A DNA stretch of 64,000 nt from DT-110 sp030148525. GTDB lineage: Bacteria > Bacteroidota > Bacteroidia > Chitinophagales > Saprospiraceae. The notes beneath the pieces were generated by a model that did not search any database, was not told the origin of the DNA, and worked only from the letters and a program-made list of their open reading frames with translations. Location: NCBI GenBank assembly GCA_965227445.1, contig OZ245751.1, forward strand, positions 1,488,001 through 1,552,000, read 5' to 3'. Below, piece by piece: positions 28,252-36,656 of the stretch (its first letter is position 1; each line of letters opens with the position of its first letter). Both the position numbers and the translations under genes were made by a program.

Positions 28252-28770
28252 ATGATTAGGCCACAATTTTCCTACCGGCTGGTTCAACCAGATGATCTTT
28301 CTCTGCTGATCCATTGGGATCAGCAACCGCACGTCATTCTGTCTGATAATGATAATTCATGGGAATGGACATTGGAGGACCTGACCGTGAATCCACCGTG
28401 GAGAACGTACTGGATTACCCAGGTCGATGGCCGTGAGGTTGGCGTGATCCAGATTATCGATCCCGAACAAGAAGAGACCCATTATTGGGGCGATATCGCA
28501 CCTAATCAACGGGCTATCGACATCTGGATCGGTGAGGCTTCCGATCTCGGCAAAGGCTACGGCACCGGGTTTATGAAAATGGCACTCGCTTATTGTTTCT
28601 CGGATCAAGAGGTGGAGGCCGTCTGGGTAGACCCGTTAGAGACCAACCGGCGGGTACACCCCTTTTACGAATCACTGGGATTCGAATGGGTGGAAAACCG
28701 ATGGTTCGGAGGAGATTATTGCCGGGTCTACCGTATGGACCGGGCATCTTATTATGAGCATCATGGGTGA
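28252..28770 (+). CDS. GNAT-family N-acetyltransferase
   Basis: 172 residues of the RimJ/AAC(6')-like branch: the N-terminal FSYRLVQPDDLSLLIHWDQQ, the acetyl-CoA loop DLGKGYGTGFMKMAL and the C-terminal VDPLETNRRVHPFYESLGF. The family transfers acetyl groups to amines; related members include aminoglycoside 6'-N-acetyltransferases, but that substrate cannot be claimed. It overlaps the start of the following permease gene by 17 bp, so it heads an operon with the ABC genes. Confidence 0.85.
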   Translation: MIRPQFSYRLVQPDDLSLLIHWDQQPHVILSDNDNSWEWTLEDLTVNPPWRTYWITQVDGREVGVIQIIDPEQEETHYWGDIAPNQRAIDIWIGEASDLGKGYGTGFMKMALAYCFSDQEVEAVWVDPLETNRRVHPFYESLGFEWVENRWFGGDYCRVYRMDRASYYEHHG

Positions 28771-29680
28771 ATTTATCGGCATACAATGGCGTCGTTTCTT
28801 ACGATATTTGCGGTCGCTGGGCCTGCCGCCGGCAGTTGGGCTGTTTATCCTGGTTTTATTATTTGGGTTATTATCATGGAGACTGTTGGTGACCTACAGC
28901 TGGGGCGCCTACGTATATCTGGTCCTCCTGGGGTACCTGGGGCAGCAGCTGGGCAGGCCTGCGCGTCGCGATGCCATCCGGCAATGGAGCGGACCGTATT
29001 ATTATTGGCGGATTCGATCTTGGGAACAGCTATTGTTGAGCCTGCCGTTCGCCCTGTTATTACTGCTTTTTAAAGACTGGTGGTTTGGTCCCCTGGCGGT
29101 TGTACTTAGTCTGCTTTCTTTGTGGAGCCCTCCCGTGCCGCAGGGGCGTTTTACGGTGGGCTTGCCTTTTGGCAAAAAACCATTTGAATATACCACCGGA
29201 CTGCGCAAGCACCTCTGGCTGCTGTTGGTCGTTCTGTTTTTCGTGGTAACGGGTTTTGTGGTTGCCAATCCGGGCCTTTCCGTATTTGGATTTACGATCC
29301 TGATGTTACTCCCGATGGGGTGGATGGGGCAGATTGAGCCGGTGACTTACCTGTGGCAATACAGTCAGAACCCTGCTGCTTTTTTGTGGCAAAAGTGGCT
29401 GACCGGATTGGAACATTTAATCTACCTCGGCCTTCCACTGGCTATTTTCCTCGGCGTACTGTTACCGGAAATGAGTCTGGCCATCGGAGTGGTCTTTGTG
29501 GTGGGTCTCGGTGCCCAAACTGCCATTCTTTTGGCCAAGTACGCCAGTTATCCCCGTGATATCGATATTGTACACGCTATTTTGGTGGCAACCGGGATCA
29601 TTTTCCTGCCGGTACTGGCAGTAGTCTTGCCCTTTTTAAGACGCAAGGCACTCGTTAACCTGAAACAATACCTGCCATGA
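28754..29680 (+). CDS. ABC-transporter permease-like membrane protein
   Basis: 308 residues with about eight hydrophobic segments. There is no recognisable signature, but its position, overlapping by 4 bp (ATGA) the gene for an ABC ATPase, marks it as the membrane partner. It resembles ABC-2-like permeases of Bacteroidota in size and layout. The start overlaps the acetyltransferase gene; a second ATG (28763, MGEFIGIQWRRFL) is equally possible. Transported substrate unknown. Confidence 0.75.
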   Translation: MSIMGEFIGIQWRRFLRYLRSLGLPPAVGLFILVLLFGLLSWRLLVTYSWGAYVYLVLLGYLGQQLGRPARRDAIRQWSGPYYYWRIRSWEQLLLSLPFALLLLLFKDWWFGPLAVVLSLLSLWSPPVPQGRFTVGLPFGKKPFEYTTGLRKHLWLLLVVLFFVVTGFVVANPGLSVFGFTILMLLPMGWMGQIEPVTYLWQYSQNPAAFLWQKWLTGLEHLIYLGLPLAIFLGVLLPEMSLAIGVVFVVGLGAQTAILLAKYASYPRDIDIVHAILVATGIIFLPVLAVVLPFLRRKALVNLKQYLP

Positions 29681-30351
29681 TCGTTTTGAAGCAGCTTACA
29701 AAATCGTACCGTAGTCACCAGGTATTAAGTGGGTTGAACGCCCAATTTCCCGCCGGGAAGATCACGGGTGTTGTAGGGCGTAATGGCTCGGGGAAGACCA
29801 CGCTGTTCCGGTGCCTGGCCGGATTGACCGATTATAATGGCGAGATCGAAGGACTCCCTGGTAGGGGGTCGCAAGGTATCGGTTTTTTGTCGACCAATCC
29901 CGTTTACCTGCCCCTGCTAACGGGCGAAGAATACCTGCGCCTGGCAATTCGGGCTCGTGACTTATCCGTTCCCGACCTGAATGCCCGGAATATTTTTCAG
30001 TTGCCGCTAAAGGAATACGCCCGGCACTACTCAACGGGAATGAAAAAGAAATTGGCACTTACGGCCGTTTTGCTGCAGCAAAATTCCCTCTTTTTGCTCG
30101 ATGAGCCATTCAATGGTGTCGACCTGGAGAGCAATCAACAGATGAATCAATTATTTCGCCTCCTGGCCAGTAAGGGATACATCCTGATCCTCTCCTCCCA
30201 TATCCTCGAAAGCCTGACCAATTTGTGTGATCAGATTTACGTATTGGAGAACGGACAATTGGGAAATCCGTTGTCCCCAGCGGAGTATGCCGAGTTGGGC
30301 CGCAGAATGGGCGGTAAAAATTTGGATGCCGATAGGTTGGATTGGCTTTGA
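29677..30351 (+). CDS. ABC-transporter ATP-binding protein
   Basis: 224 residues. Walker A GRNGSGKTTLF (about residue 35), the signature YSTGMKKKLALT, Walker B LFLLDEPFNGVDLES and the switch His in LSSHILESL are all present. The signature loop is STGMK rather than LSGGQ, which is common in ABC-2 type exporters. The ATG overlaps the permease stop by 4 bp. Energises transport by the preceding membrane protein. Confidence 0.93.
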   Translation: MIVLKQLTKSYRSHQVLSGLNAQFPAGKITGVVGRNGSGKTTLFRCLAGLTDYNGEIEGLPGRGSQGIGFLSTNPVYLPLLTGEEYLRLAIRARDLSVPDLNARNIFQLPLKEYARHYSTGMKKKLALTAVLLQQNSLFLLDEPFNGVDLESNQQMNQLFRLLASKGYILILSSHILESLTNLCDQIYVLENGQLGNPLSPAEYAELGRRMGGKNLDADRLDWL

Positions 30352-30393
30352 CCAATGTCCAAGGCCTATTCCAAATAATCCGTATATTAAAAT

Positions 30394-30822
30394 ATGGACC
30401 GACCCGTACACCCCGACTTTCAGGCATTACTGGATCATAAATCAGGTTCGCTCATCGAATTGTATCTCGATGTACGATCCTTCCTGTTGGAGATCAACCC
30501 CGATGCCAACGAGCTACTCTACCATACCCACGCGCTGACTTCCGTGTATTCCCTTTCGGAAAAACTGGGCCACGCTTATTGCCATATCCCCATCTACTCC
30601 GGGCACCTGAATTTGGGGTTCAACCGGGGAGCTATCCTACCCGATCCGGATGGAGTATTGCAGGGCACGGGCAAATGGATCCGGCACATACCCGTGCGCA
30701 AGCCAACAGACTACCGAAACAACCAGGTGCGACAATTAGTAGAAGCGGCCATAGCCGTCGCCCGGGAAGATTTGGACGGGAAAGCTGCGCCTTCCGGCAA
30801 AACGATTTCAAAAATATCATGA
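30394..30822 (+). CDS. DUF1801-family protein
   Basis: 142 residues matching the DUF1801 pattern: an N-terminal helix pair (ELYLDVRSFLLEINPDA), a central hydrophobic strand (YCHIPIYSGHLNLGFNRGA) and LPDPDGVLQGTGKWIRHIPV. Function of the family is not established; members have been likened to a fold with small-molecule or protein binding. It follows the ABC genes by 42 bp. The TGA stop (30820-30822) is the first triplet of a short GAGGTTGG hairpin. Confidence 0.8.
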   Translation: MDRPVHPDFQALLDHKSGSLIELYLDVRSFLLEINPDANELLYHTHALTSVYSLSEKLGHAYCHIPIYSGHLNLGFNRGAILPDPDGVLQGTGKWIRHIPVRKPTDYRNNQVRQLVEAAIAVAREDLDGKAAPSGKTISKIS

Positions 30823-30895
30823 GGTTGGACTCCGACTAATTGGTAAAGAACAGGTTATTAAGGTCCAACCTTGTCGTTCATTCATTTACGCAAAA
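30820..30895. repeat. Short GAGGTTGGAC/GTCCAACCT hairpin (miniature relative of the dispersed element)
   Basis: TGAGGTTGGAC at 30820 and GTCCAACCTTGTCGTT near 30870 form an inverted repeat with 9-bp arms. The two ends resemble those of the 6825 and 45441 elements (TGAGGTTGGGC and CCAACCTTACGTT), with the middle missing or unrelated. It begins with the stop codon of the DUF1801 gene. Confidence 0.6.
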
Positions 30896-30914
30896 TCATG
30901 ATACCGTGTACCAA

Positions 30915-31565
30915 ATGAAAACTGCCCGGATTTTTATCGTACTGCTCCTTTTTGCCGGCCACCTGTGCCTGGCTCAATCCGGCGACTATGAGGCTGCCGA
31001 CAGGGGCGATATCGGCAAAGGTGGTCTTGCAATGACCATCGATCGCATTCGTTTGGGGGAAGGGAACAAACAACTCTATGGTACCCAGTACCGGGAAGAT
31101 CCGGAAACCGGACGCTTTGTTTTCAGTCCATTAGAGGATCCGGAACACGTTAATGAACGGAGAGCCTCCATGGGTATGCGACCGATACAAGAGTATGCTG
31201 AACGCAATGATATCACCTGGCCAATAGAAAAAATCAATCAACAAATGGATGCGCTTACTTTACACGGGAAACTGACCGCCAAACCAGGCAAGGGGGCTGC
31301 GCTCGCCAGCCTACTTTTACGAGCAGCCGATTTGGTTTCAGAAGCCAAAGGGTGTAGGTTATATCTGATTAGTCAGGATCCGGAGGCACCCGAGGATATT
31401 TGGGTGACCGAAGTATGGGATAGTGCTGAGGATCACCAGGCGTCCCTGCAGATTCCCGCGGTGCGGGCGCTGATCGGGGAGGCTATGCCGCTTTTAGAGG
31501 GTCAGCCTCAAAGTGGCCAACGCCTTACTATGCTGGGTGGTCATGGCCTGAAAACAGACCATTAA
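30915..31565 (+). CDS. Secreted protein with partial DUF6624-like segment and antibiotic-biosynthesis-monooxygenase (ABM) domain
   Basis: 216 residues from the ATG at 30915, which gives the signal peptide MKTARIFIVLLLFAGHLCLA. Residues about 30-100 (IDRIRLGEGNKQLYGTQ, then EDPEHVNERRASMGMRPIQE) resemble the C-terminal part of DUF6624 proteins. Residues about 115-205 read as an ABM ferredoxin-like domain (LHGKLTAKPGKGAALASLLL, WVTEVWDSAEDHQASL). ABM proteins are dimeric monooxygenases or of unknown role. The DUF6624 assignment is tentative. The next gene starts one base after its stop. Confidence 0.6.
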   Translation: MKTARIFIVLLLFAGHLCLAQSGDYEAADRGDIGKGGLAMTIDRIRLGEGNKQLYGTQYREDPETGRFVFSPLEDPEHVNERRASMGMRPIQEYAERNDITWPIEKINQQMDALTLHGKLTAKPGKGAALASLLLRAADLVSEAKGCRLYLISQDPEAPEDIWVTEVWDSAEDHQASLQIPAVRALIGEAMPLLEGQPQSGQRLTMLGGHGLKTDH

Positions 31566-31566
31566 A

Positions 31567-32058
31567 TTGACAAATGTATCGGTCCGGAAGGCTGAGGAAC
31601 AGGATGTTCCGACATTGGCTCGCCTACGATCCCGAAGCTGGGGTGCGGTTTCGTACTGGCAGGACCGGATAACGGCTTACCTGGATGGATCGGGCGGCCC
31701 TTCCTCAGCTTTGCCGCAGCGTATAGTCCTGGTAGCAACTCGAGATCAGGCGATCGTCGGCCTGATCGCCGCACACCTTTCCCACCGGTTTAACCGGGAT
31801 GCCGAACTGCAATGGCTGGATGTGCATCCGGATTTTTCCCGTCAGGGCATTGCTACCACCCTATGGGCTTGCCTGGCACACTGGCTGGTGGATCACGAGG
31901 CCATGAATGTATTGGTCAATGTGGAGCCCGATAACCAGGCGGCCCGCGCCTTTTATGCCCATCAGGGCGCTCAGGAGATGAATGATCACTGGATGGAGTG
32001 GGCCAGGCTGGACCGGCAGTTGCCTGCCTGGCCGGAGGGCACCCCTACTCTTTGGTAA
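31567..32058 (+). CDS. GNAT-family N-acetyltransferase, TTG start
   Basis: 163 residues. N-terminal VSVRKAEEQDVPTLARLRSR, the acetyl-CoA motif LDVHPDFSRQGIATTLWACL and the C-terminal NVEPDNQAARAFYAHQGAQE are typical. No ATG lies in frame near the beginning; the TTG at 31567, one base after the preceding stop, gives a full N-terminus, which suggests translational coupling. Substrate unknown. Confidence 0.85.
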   Translation: MTNVSVRKAEEQDVPTLARLRSRSWGAVSYWQDRITAYLDGSGGPSSALPQRIVLVATRDQAIVGLIAAHLSHRFNRDAELQWLDVHPDFSRQGIATTLWACLAHWLVDHEAMNVLVNVEPDNQAARAFYAHQGAQEMNDHWMEWARLDRQLPAWPEGTPTLW

Positions 32059-32120
32059 AGACCGAATTTTCAAAAAGCTGCAAAAAAATACTAGCTTGGA
32101 GTACACCAAAGCCTGAACAG

Positions 32121-33404
32121 ATGCGCCTCCTCCTTTTACCATTCCTACTCTTGATAGGCTCCTTTGTCCACGGTCAGACACCGGCCTTAACCTATCACCC
32201 CCCGCTGGAACCCGCCCATCCCGCCTCCGTTGGTATGTCGCCGGAACGCCTGGAGCGGCTCGATGCCATGCTCACCGAAACCATTGCCGCGGACGAACTA
32301 CCAGGGGCAGTGGCACTGGTCGCGCGTCACGGAAAGATCGTTTTTCACCGGGCTTACGGTTCCGCAAATGCCGAGGGGGAATCACTGCACAAAGACCATA
32401 TTTTCCGCATCGCTTCCCAGTCAAAAGCGATTACCTCCACGGCTCTGATGCTCTTATGGGAAGAAGCTAAATTCAAACTCGACGACCCGGTATCTAAATT
32501 TATTCCGGAGTTTGCTGACGCTACGGTCCTGGATACCATGTACGAGGACGGCACCATCGGGGTGCGTCCTGCCAAAAGGCCTATCACCATTCGCCACCTG
32601 CTCACCCATACGTCGGGGATCGGGTACGGCGTGATCGACGGCGATCCACGTTTCCGGAAATTATACGCCGATGCCGGCATAACCGACCTGTTCACCACCG
32701 AGCCGGTCACCATCAAGGAATCGGTGCTTAAGCTGGCCAAATTACCCCTTCACCACGATCCGGGGGTGGCATTCACCTATTCCGAGGGTATCGACGTAGC
32801 TGGTTACTTGATTGAGGTTATCTCCGGGATGCCTCTCGATGAATTCTTCCGACAGCGACTATTGGATCCCTTGGGCATGGATGATACCTGGTTCTACCTG
32901 CCGCCCGATAAACACCATCGCCTGGTGGCCGTACAGCAAAAAGAAGGCAATACCTGGTCGAATTACCCGGTCACCTTTTACGATCCGGATTACCCTAAGA
33001 AAGGTGCCGGTACCTTCTTTTCCGGAGGAGCCGGTCTGTCCAGTACCGCGTTGGACTACGCCACCTTCCTGCAGATGTACCTGAACGGAGGCACCTACGG
33101 CGACTCACAATTACTCAGCCCGCTTACCATCGACCTGATCCTGGACATACACGATCAGGGGCATCTCGGCGGGGGACGCTACCACGGCCTGGCCTTTTCG
33201 GTCACCAATGAGGAAGGCGTTCGGACGGGAATCAATGGCAGCAAAGGGACCTTTTCCTGGGGTGGTTACTTCAATACCCAATACTTTGCCGATCCGGAAA
33301 CGGGCATAGTCGGTGTACTGTTAAAACAGACGCAGGGACCGGTCAATGACCAAACGGCCTGGAAATTCCGGCAGTTGATCACCCAGGCGATCTTAATCAG
33401 GTGA
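32121..33404 (+). CDS. Class C beta-lactamase-like serine hydrolase
   Basis: 427 residues from ATG 32121 with signal peptide MRLLLLPFLLLIGSFVHGQ. The penicillin-binding/esterase fold is recognised from the S-x-x-K motif in RIASQSKAITS (about residue 97), the Y-x-x motif in FTYSEGIDVAGYLIEV (about 223) and a third motif region GSKGTFSWGGYFNTQY (about 375). Such proteins are esterases, D-aminopeptidases or peptidases rather than true beta-lactamases in most cases; the substrate is unknown. Exported to the periplasm. It ends just before a heptamer hairpin. Confidence 0.88.
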   Translation: MRLLLLPFLLLIGSFVHGQTPALTYHPPLEPAHPASVGMSPERLERLDAMLTETIAADELPGAVALVARHGKIVFHRAYGSANAEGESLHKDHIFRIASQSKAITSTALMLLWEEAKFKLDDPVSKFIPEFADATVLDTMYEDGTIGVRPAKRPITIRHLLTHTSGIGYGVIDGDPRFRKLYADAGITDLFTTEPVTIKESVLKLAKLPLHHDPGVAFTYSEGIDVAGYLIEVISGMPLDEFFRQRLLDPLGMDDTWFYLPPDKHHRLVAVQQKEGNTWSNYPVTFYDPDYPKKGAGTFFSGGAGLSSTALDYATFLQMYLNGGTYGDSQLLSPLTIDLILDIHDQGHLGGGRYHGLAFSVTNEEGVRTGINGSKGTFSWGGYFNTQYFADPETGIVGVLLKQTQGPVNDQTAWKFRQLITQAILIR

Positions 33405-33488
33405 TAGGTATGAGGTATGAGGTTTGGGGTTAGGTCAGAGGTTACCTCAAACCTGAATTCATCATTCAGCACTCATCATTCAACATTT
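33398..33488. repeat. TGAGGTT heptamer hairpin, copy 4, joined to a TCATTCA-type heptamer block
   Basis: 33398-33455 is a TGAGGTT-family hairpin (ends CAGGT and ACCTG; units TGAGGTA, TGAGGTT, TGGGGTT). It directly adjoins 33457-33488, a run of the other family (TCATCATTCAGC, TCATCATTCAAC). Two families side by side suggests a shared origin or insertion preference. The serine hydrolase stop (33402-33404) lies within the first bases. Confidence 0.8.
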
Positions 33489-33538
33489 TTGTTGGTGTAT
33501 CCGACAATTCGTACTCTTAGCAAAAAGCACCGTTTTTT

Positions 33539-34249
33539 ATGCGAGAAGAGGAAATGGCTTTACAAGGTGCCGTTCTGATGATCGGTTGTCTGTTCTGGGA
33601 AGACGAAACAACCGCGCCCGAGCCAACCTTGGGCAGGGCCAAACGCCTTTGGCGCGAACGGGAGCTGGATATGGCTTCCGCCAAAAAGTGGCCGGCCCCG
33701 ATTCGATACGGGATGCAGTCAATGCGGCGATGGCAGACCTATACCATGGTATTCTCAACGTCTGCTCCCCTGGGAACTGCCCAATTAGTTCCCTACGCGG
33801 AGGCTATTTCTCAACCTGAAGAATTGATCCGCCAGGCCCGCCGTCTGGGGATAGTGGAGGGCTATGATCCGCGCCGGGGACTGTGGACTGAATGGGGTAC
33901 GGTAGGGATCCGATGGTCGCCGACTACGGATGAGAATTGGCAACCCTTTTTTACGGCATGGGAAAAAGCTTATGCTGATTTCGAAGGAGCAGCCTCCTAT
34001 GGTATGGACGGAGAAGAGTCCTGCGTGAACGAAAAGGGGGAATTATTATTTGAGCTGGATTTTCCCGACGGAATAGATTACATTCTGGCTACTCCGAATG
34101 TACCCAATGTGTCGGAATATCCGGAACCAGAAGATATCCGGAAAGCTATCCTCGCATCACCGGAACAATACGACACCTACGTGCAAAAGAATATAGAATA
34201 CGGCATTCGGGTACCCGGAGATGAAAGGGTTTTGCCAAAACAAGACTGA
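33539..34249 (+). CDS. Hypothetical protein
   Basis: 236 residues. Not recognised. No signal peptide or membrane segment. It is rich in Trp, Glu and Pro, with central regions RRLGIVEGYDPRRGLWTEWG and WQPFFTAWEKAYADFEGAAS; a start at the second ATG (33554) is possible. The N-terminal part (GAVLMIGCLFWEDE) resembles a beta-strand opening of an enzyme core. Stands alone ahead of the two-component genes. Confidence 0.55.
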   Translation: MREEEMALQGAVLMIGCLFWEDETTAPEPTLGRAKRLWRERELDMASAKKWPAPIRYGMQSMRRWQTYTMVFSTSAPLGTAQLVPYAEAISQPEELIRQARRLGIVEGYDPRRGLWTEWGTVGIRWSPTTDENWQPFFTAWEKAYADFEGAASYGMDGEESCVNEKGELLFELDFPDGIDYILATPNVPNVSEYPEPEDIRKAILASPEQYDTYVQKNIEYGIRVPGDERVLPKQD

Positions 34250-34314
34250 CAAATTCAACCATTTCGGGTTATGGTAGTGTTCCATTTTCTGGTAAAGTGA
34301 CTTAATACCGTCTT

Positions 34315-35001
34315 ATGTATCAAATTCTGGTAGTTGAAGATGAGCCCACCATCGCTAATGCGTTGAGGCGATTCTTGTCTGACGAGGGGTATCTGGTAGA
34401 GGTGGCCTTCGACGGGGAGACAGGTTTAGATTTGATACAGCAAAGTGATCCGGATTTGATCATCCTGGATGTCATCCTGCCCAAGGTCAATGGGTTGGAC
34501 ATATGCCGGGAAATACGAGCCAGTAATCTCAAAGAAGTACCTATACTTATGATCACTGCCCTGGGTACTTCCGACAACGTGATCAAGGGCCTGGATGCCG
34601 GAGCCGATGATTACGTAACCAAGCCTTTCAAAATGCGGGAAGTAGCGGCCCGAGTGCGTGCGTTGCTGCGCCGCAGTAAAAACAATGGAACGAGTCCCGG
34701 TTCGGTATTGCAACTCGGCGACCTGCAACTCAATAAAGATACCCGCAAAGCAGTGCGAAACGGGCTGGAAATAACGCTGACCGCTACCGAGTACCGGCTT
34801 TTGGAATGCTTTATGAACAACCCGCGCCGCGTATTATCTCGTATGGATTTATTAGATTCGGTCTGGGGAGTCAATTACCGCATGGATACGAATGTGGTAG
34901 ATGTGTACGTCAATTTCCTTCGAAAGAAGGTCGACAAACCCTTTGGTTCCCGCCTGATCCATACCGTTGTTGGTATGGGATACGTCCTAAAAGAATCCTG
35001 A
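34315..35001 (+). CDS. OmpR/PhoB-family response regulator
   Basis: 228 residues. Receiver domain with the acidic pair in VVEDEP, phosphoacceptor Asp52 in LIILDVILPK, Thr in MLMITAL and the Lys in DYVTKPFKMRE. It is followed by a winged-helix DNA-binding domain (about 130-225, with ATEYRLLECFMNNPRRVLSR and VYVNFLRKKVD). It activates or represses genes when phosphorylated by the kinase that follows 4 bp later. A matching operator array appears before sulP (36447-36490). Confidence 0.95.
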   Translation: MYQILVVEDEPTIANALRRFLSDEGYLVEVAFDGETGLDLIQQSDPDLIILDVILPKVNGLDICREIRASNLKEVPILMITALGTSDNVIKGLDAGADDYVTKPFKMREVAARVRALLRRSKNNGTSPGSVLQLGDLQLNKDTRKAVRNGLEITLTATEYRLLECFMNNPRRVLSRMDLLDSVWGVNYRMDTNVVDVYVNFLRKKVDKPFGSRLIHTVVGMGYVLKES

Positions 35002-35005
35002 TCAC

Positions 35006-36406
35006 ATGAGCATCCGCAACCGCCTGACGTTAGTCTTCACCCTGCTAACCGGGTTGGTTTTGTTTGGGACTTTCGAAGCTATTTACATCCTGTCGAACCG
35101 GCACATGCAGTCGGAATTCTTTGCCCAATTGCGGGAGCGAACCACCATCGCCGAGCAATACTATCTGGAGGAAGACGAATTAGGGGCCACCATTTACCAG
35201 GATGTCCGACAGAAACACCTGCGACAACTGCCCAACGAGCGCGAGATCGTCGTGCCCGCCGGTTTCCAGCCCTCCCCGACGGATACCACCTCCCTGTATG
35301 ACTTGCCATCTGCTTTTCTGGAACATATTCAACTGAAAGGAGAGGCCCAATACCGGCAAGGTGATACCTATTACCACGGCCAGCAGTACCTGGATGATGA
35401 GGGGGTCTTCCTGGTCATCGTTTCAGCACAGAATGCCTACGGTGCGGGGGAGATTCGCAATTTGCGACGGGTGCTGTTAATTACCTTTTTTCTGGGCATG
35501 ATTTTGGTCTATATGTTGGGTACTATTTACTCGGGGCGGGTGCTTAATCCCATTTCTCAGATGACTGATCGGGTTACGGCAATTACCGCCTCCAATTTGC
35601 ATTTGCGATTAGATGAATCTTCCCCCAAAGACGAGTTGGGGAAGTTGGCCGATACCTTCAATGACATGCTCGATCGCCTGGAGACATCTTTTGAATTACA
35701 GACGCATTTCATCAATAACGCATCCCACGAATTGCGGAATCCCCTGACAGCCATTTTAAGTGAAACGGAATACCGCTTGCAACGCGATTTTCCCCGGCAG
35801 GAATACCGGGAATCCCTGGCGACTATTGCTCGTGAAGCCAAAAGGCTCGACTTGCTCACCAGTAGTTTATTATCCCTGGCCCAAACTACTGCCGACGGTG
35901 ACGGGTGGCGTATTGACCCCATTCGAGTGGATGAACTACTTTGGGAAGCCCAGCAGGTGGTAGACTCTAAGTACCCCGACAATCAGGTACAGTACGATTT
36001 CAGTAATTTGCCGGCTACCTTCGAGCACCTTCAGGTGGACGGTAACGAAAGCCTACTGAAGGTCGCCATCACGAATATCATCGATAACGCCTGTAAATTC
36101 TCCAATAACAAAAAAGTTATTGTTCGACTGACCGGAACGGAGAAAGCGGTCCAGATCCTGGTGGAAGACTCCGGAATTGGTATTCCGGAGGAGGATATTA
36201 ATCATATTTTTGAGCCACTTTACCGGGCGTCCAACGCACGAGATCAAAAGGGCTTTGGGGTCGGGCTTTCCCTGGCCCAAAAAATCCTGCATGTACACAA
36301 GGGACTGCTGGAAATAACCTCTGGCCCCGGTAAGGGTACGACGGTCCGGATACTCATTCCGACCGGGATTGCAAGGACCGGTGGGGAGTCTGAATTCACG
36401 CCTTGA
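35006..36406 (+). CDS. Membrane sensor histidine kinase
   Basis: 466 residues. Two membrane helices (about 9-29 and 155-175) bracket a sensor domain of some 120 residues; a HAMP region follows (LNPISQMTDRVTAITASNLH). The H-box is ASHELRNPLTAI with the phosphorylated His, and the ATPase domain carries N-box NIIDNACKFSNN, G1 DSGIGIPEE and G2 GFGVGLSLAQKI. It phosphorylates the response regulator just upstream. The signal sensed is unknown. Confidence 0.95.
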   Translation: MSIRNRLTLVFTLLTGLVLFGTFEAIYILSNRHMQSEFFAQLRERTTIAEQYYLEEDELGATIYQDVRQKHLRQLPNEREIVVPAGFQPSPTDTTSLYDLPSAFLEHIQLKGEAQYRQGDTYYHGQQYLDDEGVFLVIVSAQNAYGAGEIRNLRRVLLITFFLGMILVYMLGTIYSGRVLNPISQMTDRVTAITASNLHLRLDESSPKDELGKLADTFNDMLDRLETSFELQTHFINNASHELRNPLTAILSETEYRLQRDFPRQEYRESLATIAREAKRLDLLTSSLLSLAQTTADGDGWRIDPIRVDELLWEAQQVVDSKYPDNQVQYDFSNLPATFEHLQVDGNESLLKVAITNIIDNACKFSNNKKVIVRLTGTEKAVQILVEDSGIGIPEEDINHIFEPLYRASNARDQKGFGVGLSLAQKILHVHKGLLEITSGPGKGTTVRILIPTGIARTGGESEFTP

Positions 36407-36446
36407 TCGAGCGGAACTTCATGCTTTTTTCGCAATTTCCGTGGTT

Positions 36447-36490
36447 TTTTAATGTGGTTTTAATGTCGTTTTAAACCTGTTTTAAAACGG
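36447..36490. promoter_or_regulatory. Four TTTTAA half-sites at exact 11-bp spacing: candidate response-regulator operator
   Basis: Units start at 36447, 36458, 36469 and 36480; each begins TTTTAA and ends in G at position 11. The array is 41 bp after the histidine kinase stop and directly upstream of a -7-like TAGTTTG (36497-36503), placing it over the -33 region of the sulP promoter. OmpR-family proteins bind tandem direct repeats about one helical turn apart, so this fits activation by the neighbouring response regulator. Confidence 0.55.
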
Positions 36491-36496
36491 TGATCG

Positions 36497-36503
36497 TAGT
36501 TTG
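36497..36503 (+). promoter_or_regulatory. -7-like element of the sulP promoter
   Basis: TAGTTTG differs from TAnnTTTG by one missing spacer base. No -33 TTTG is present at the right distance; the TTTTAA array occupies that place. Leader to the sulP ATG would be about 145 nt. Confidence 0.3.
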
Positions 36504-36656
36504 CAAAATTCTGATTTGACCGTCGATTGTCGGTGGTTCATCCCTTTATGCGACGTTCGTTCAAAAGTCACGTCAACAGCGTGTCCGCTATGTAGCTTGG
36601 AGGGATAGCATATCGATACACGACACTCGTTACCAAAAAATAAATCAATCGAATCC

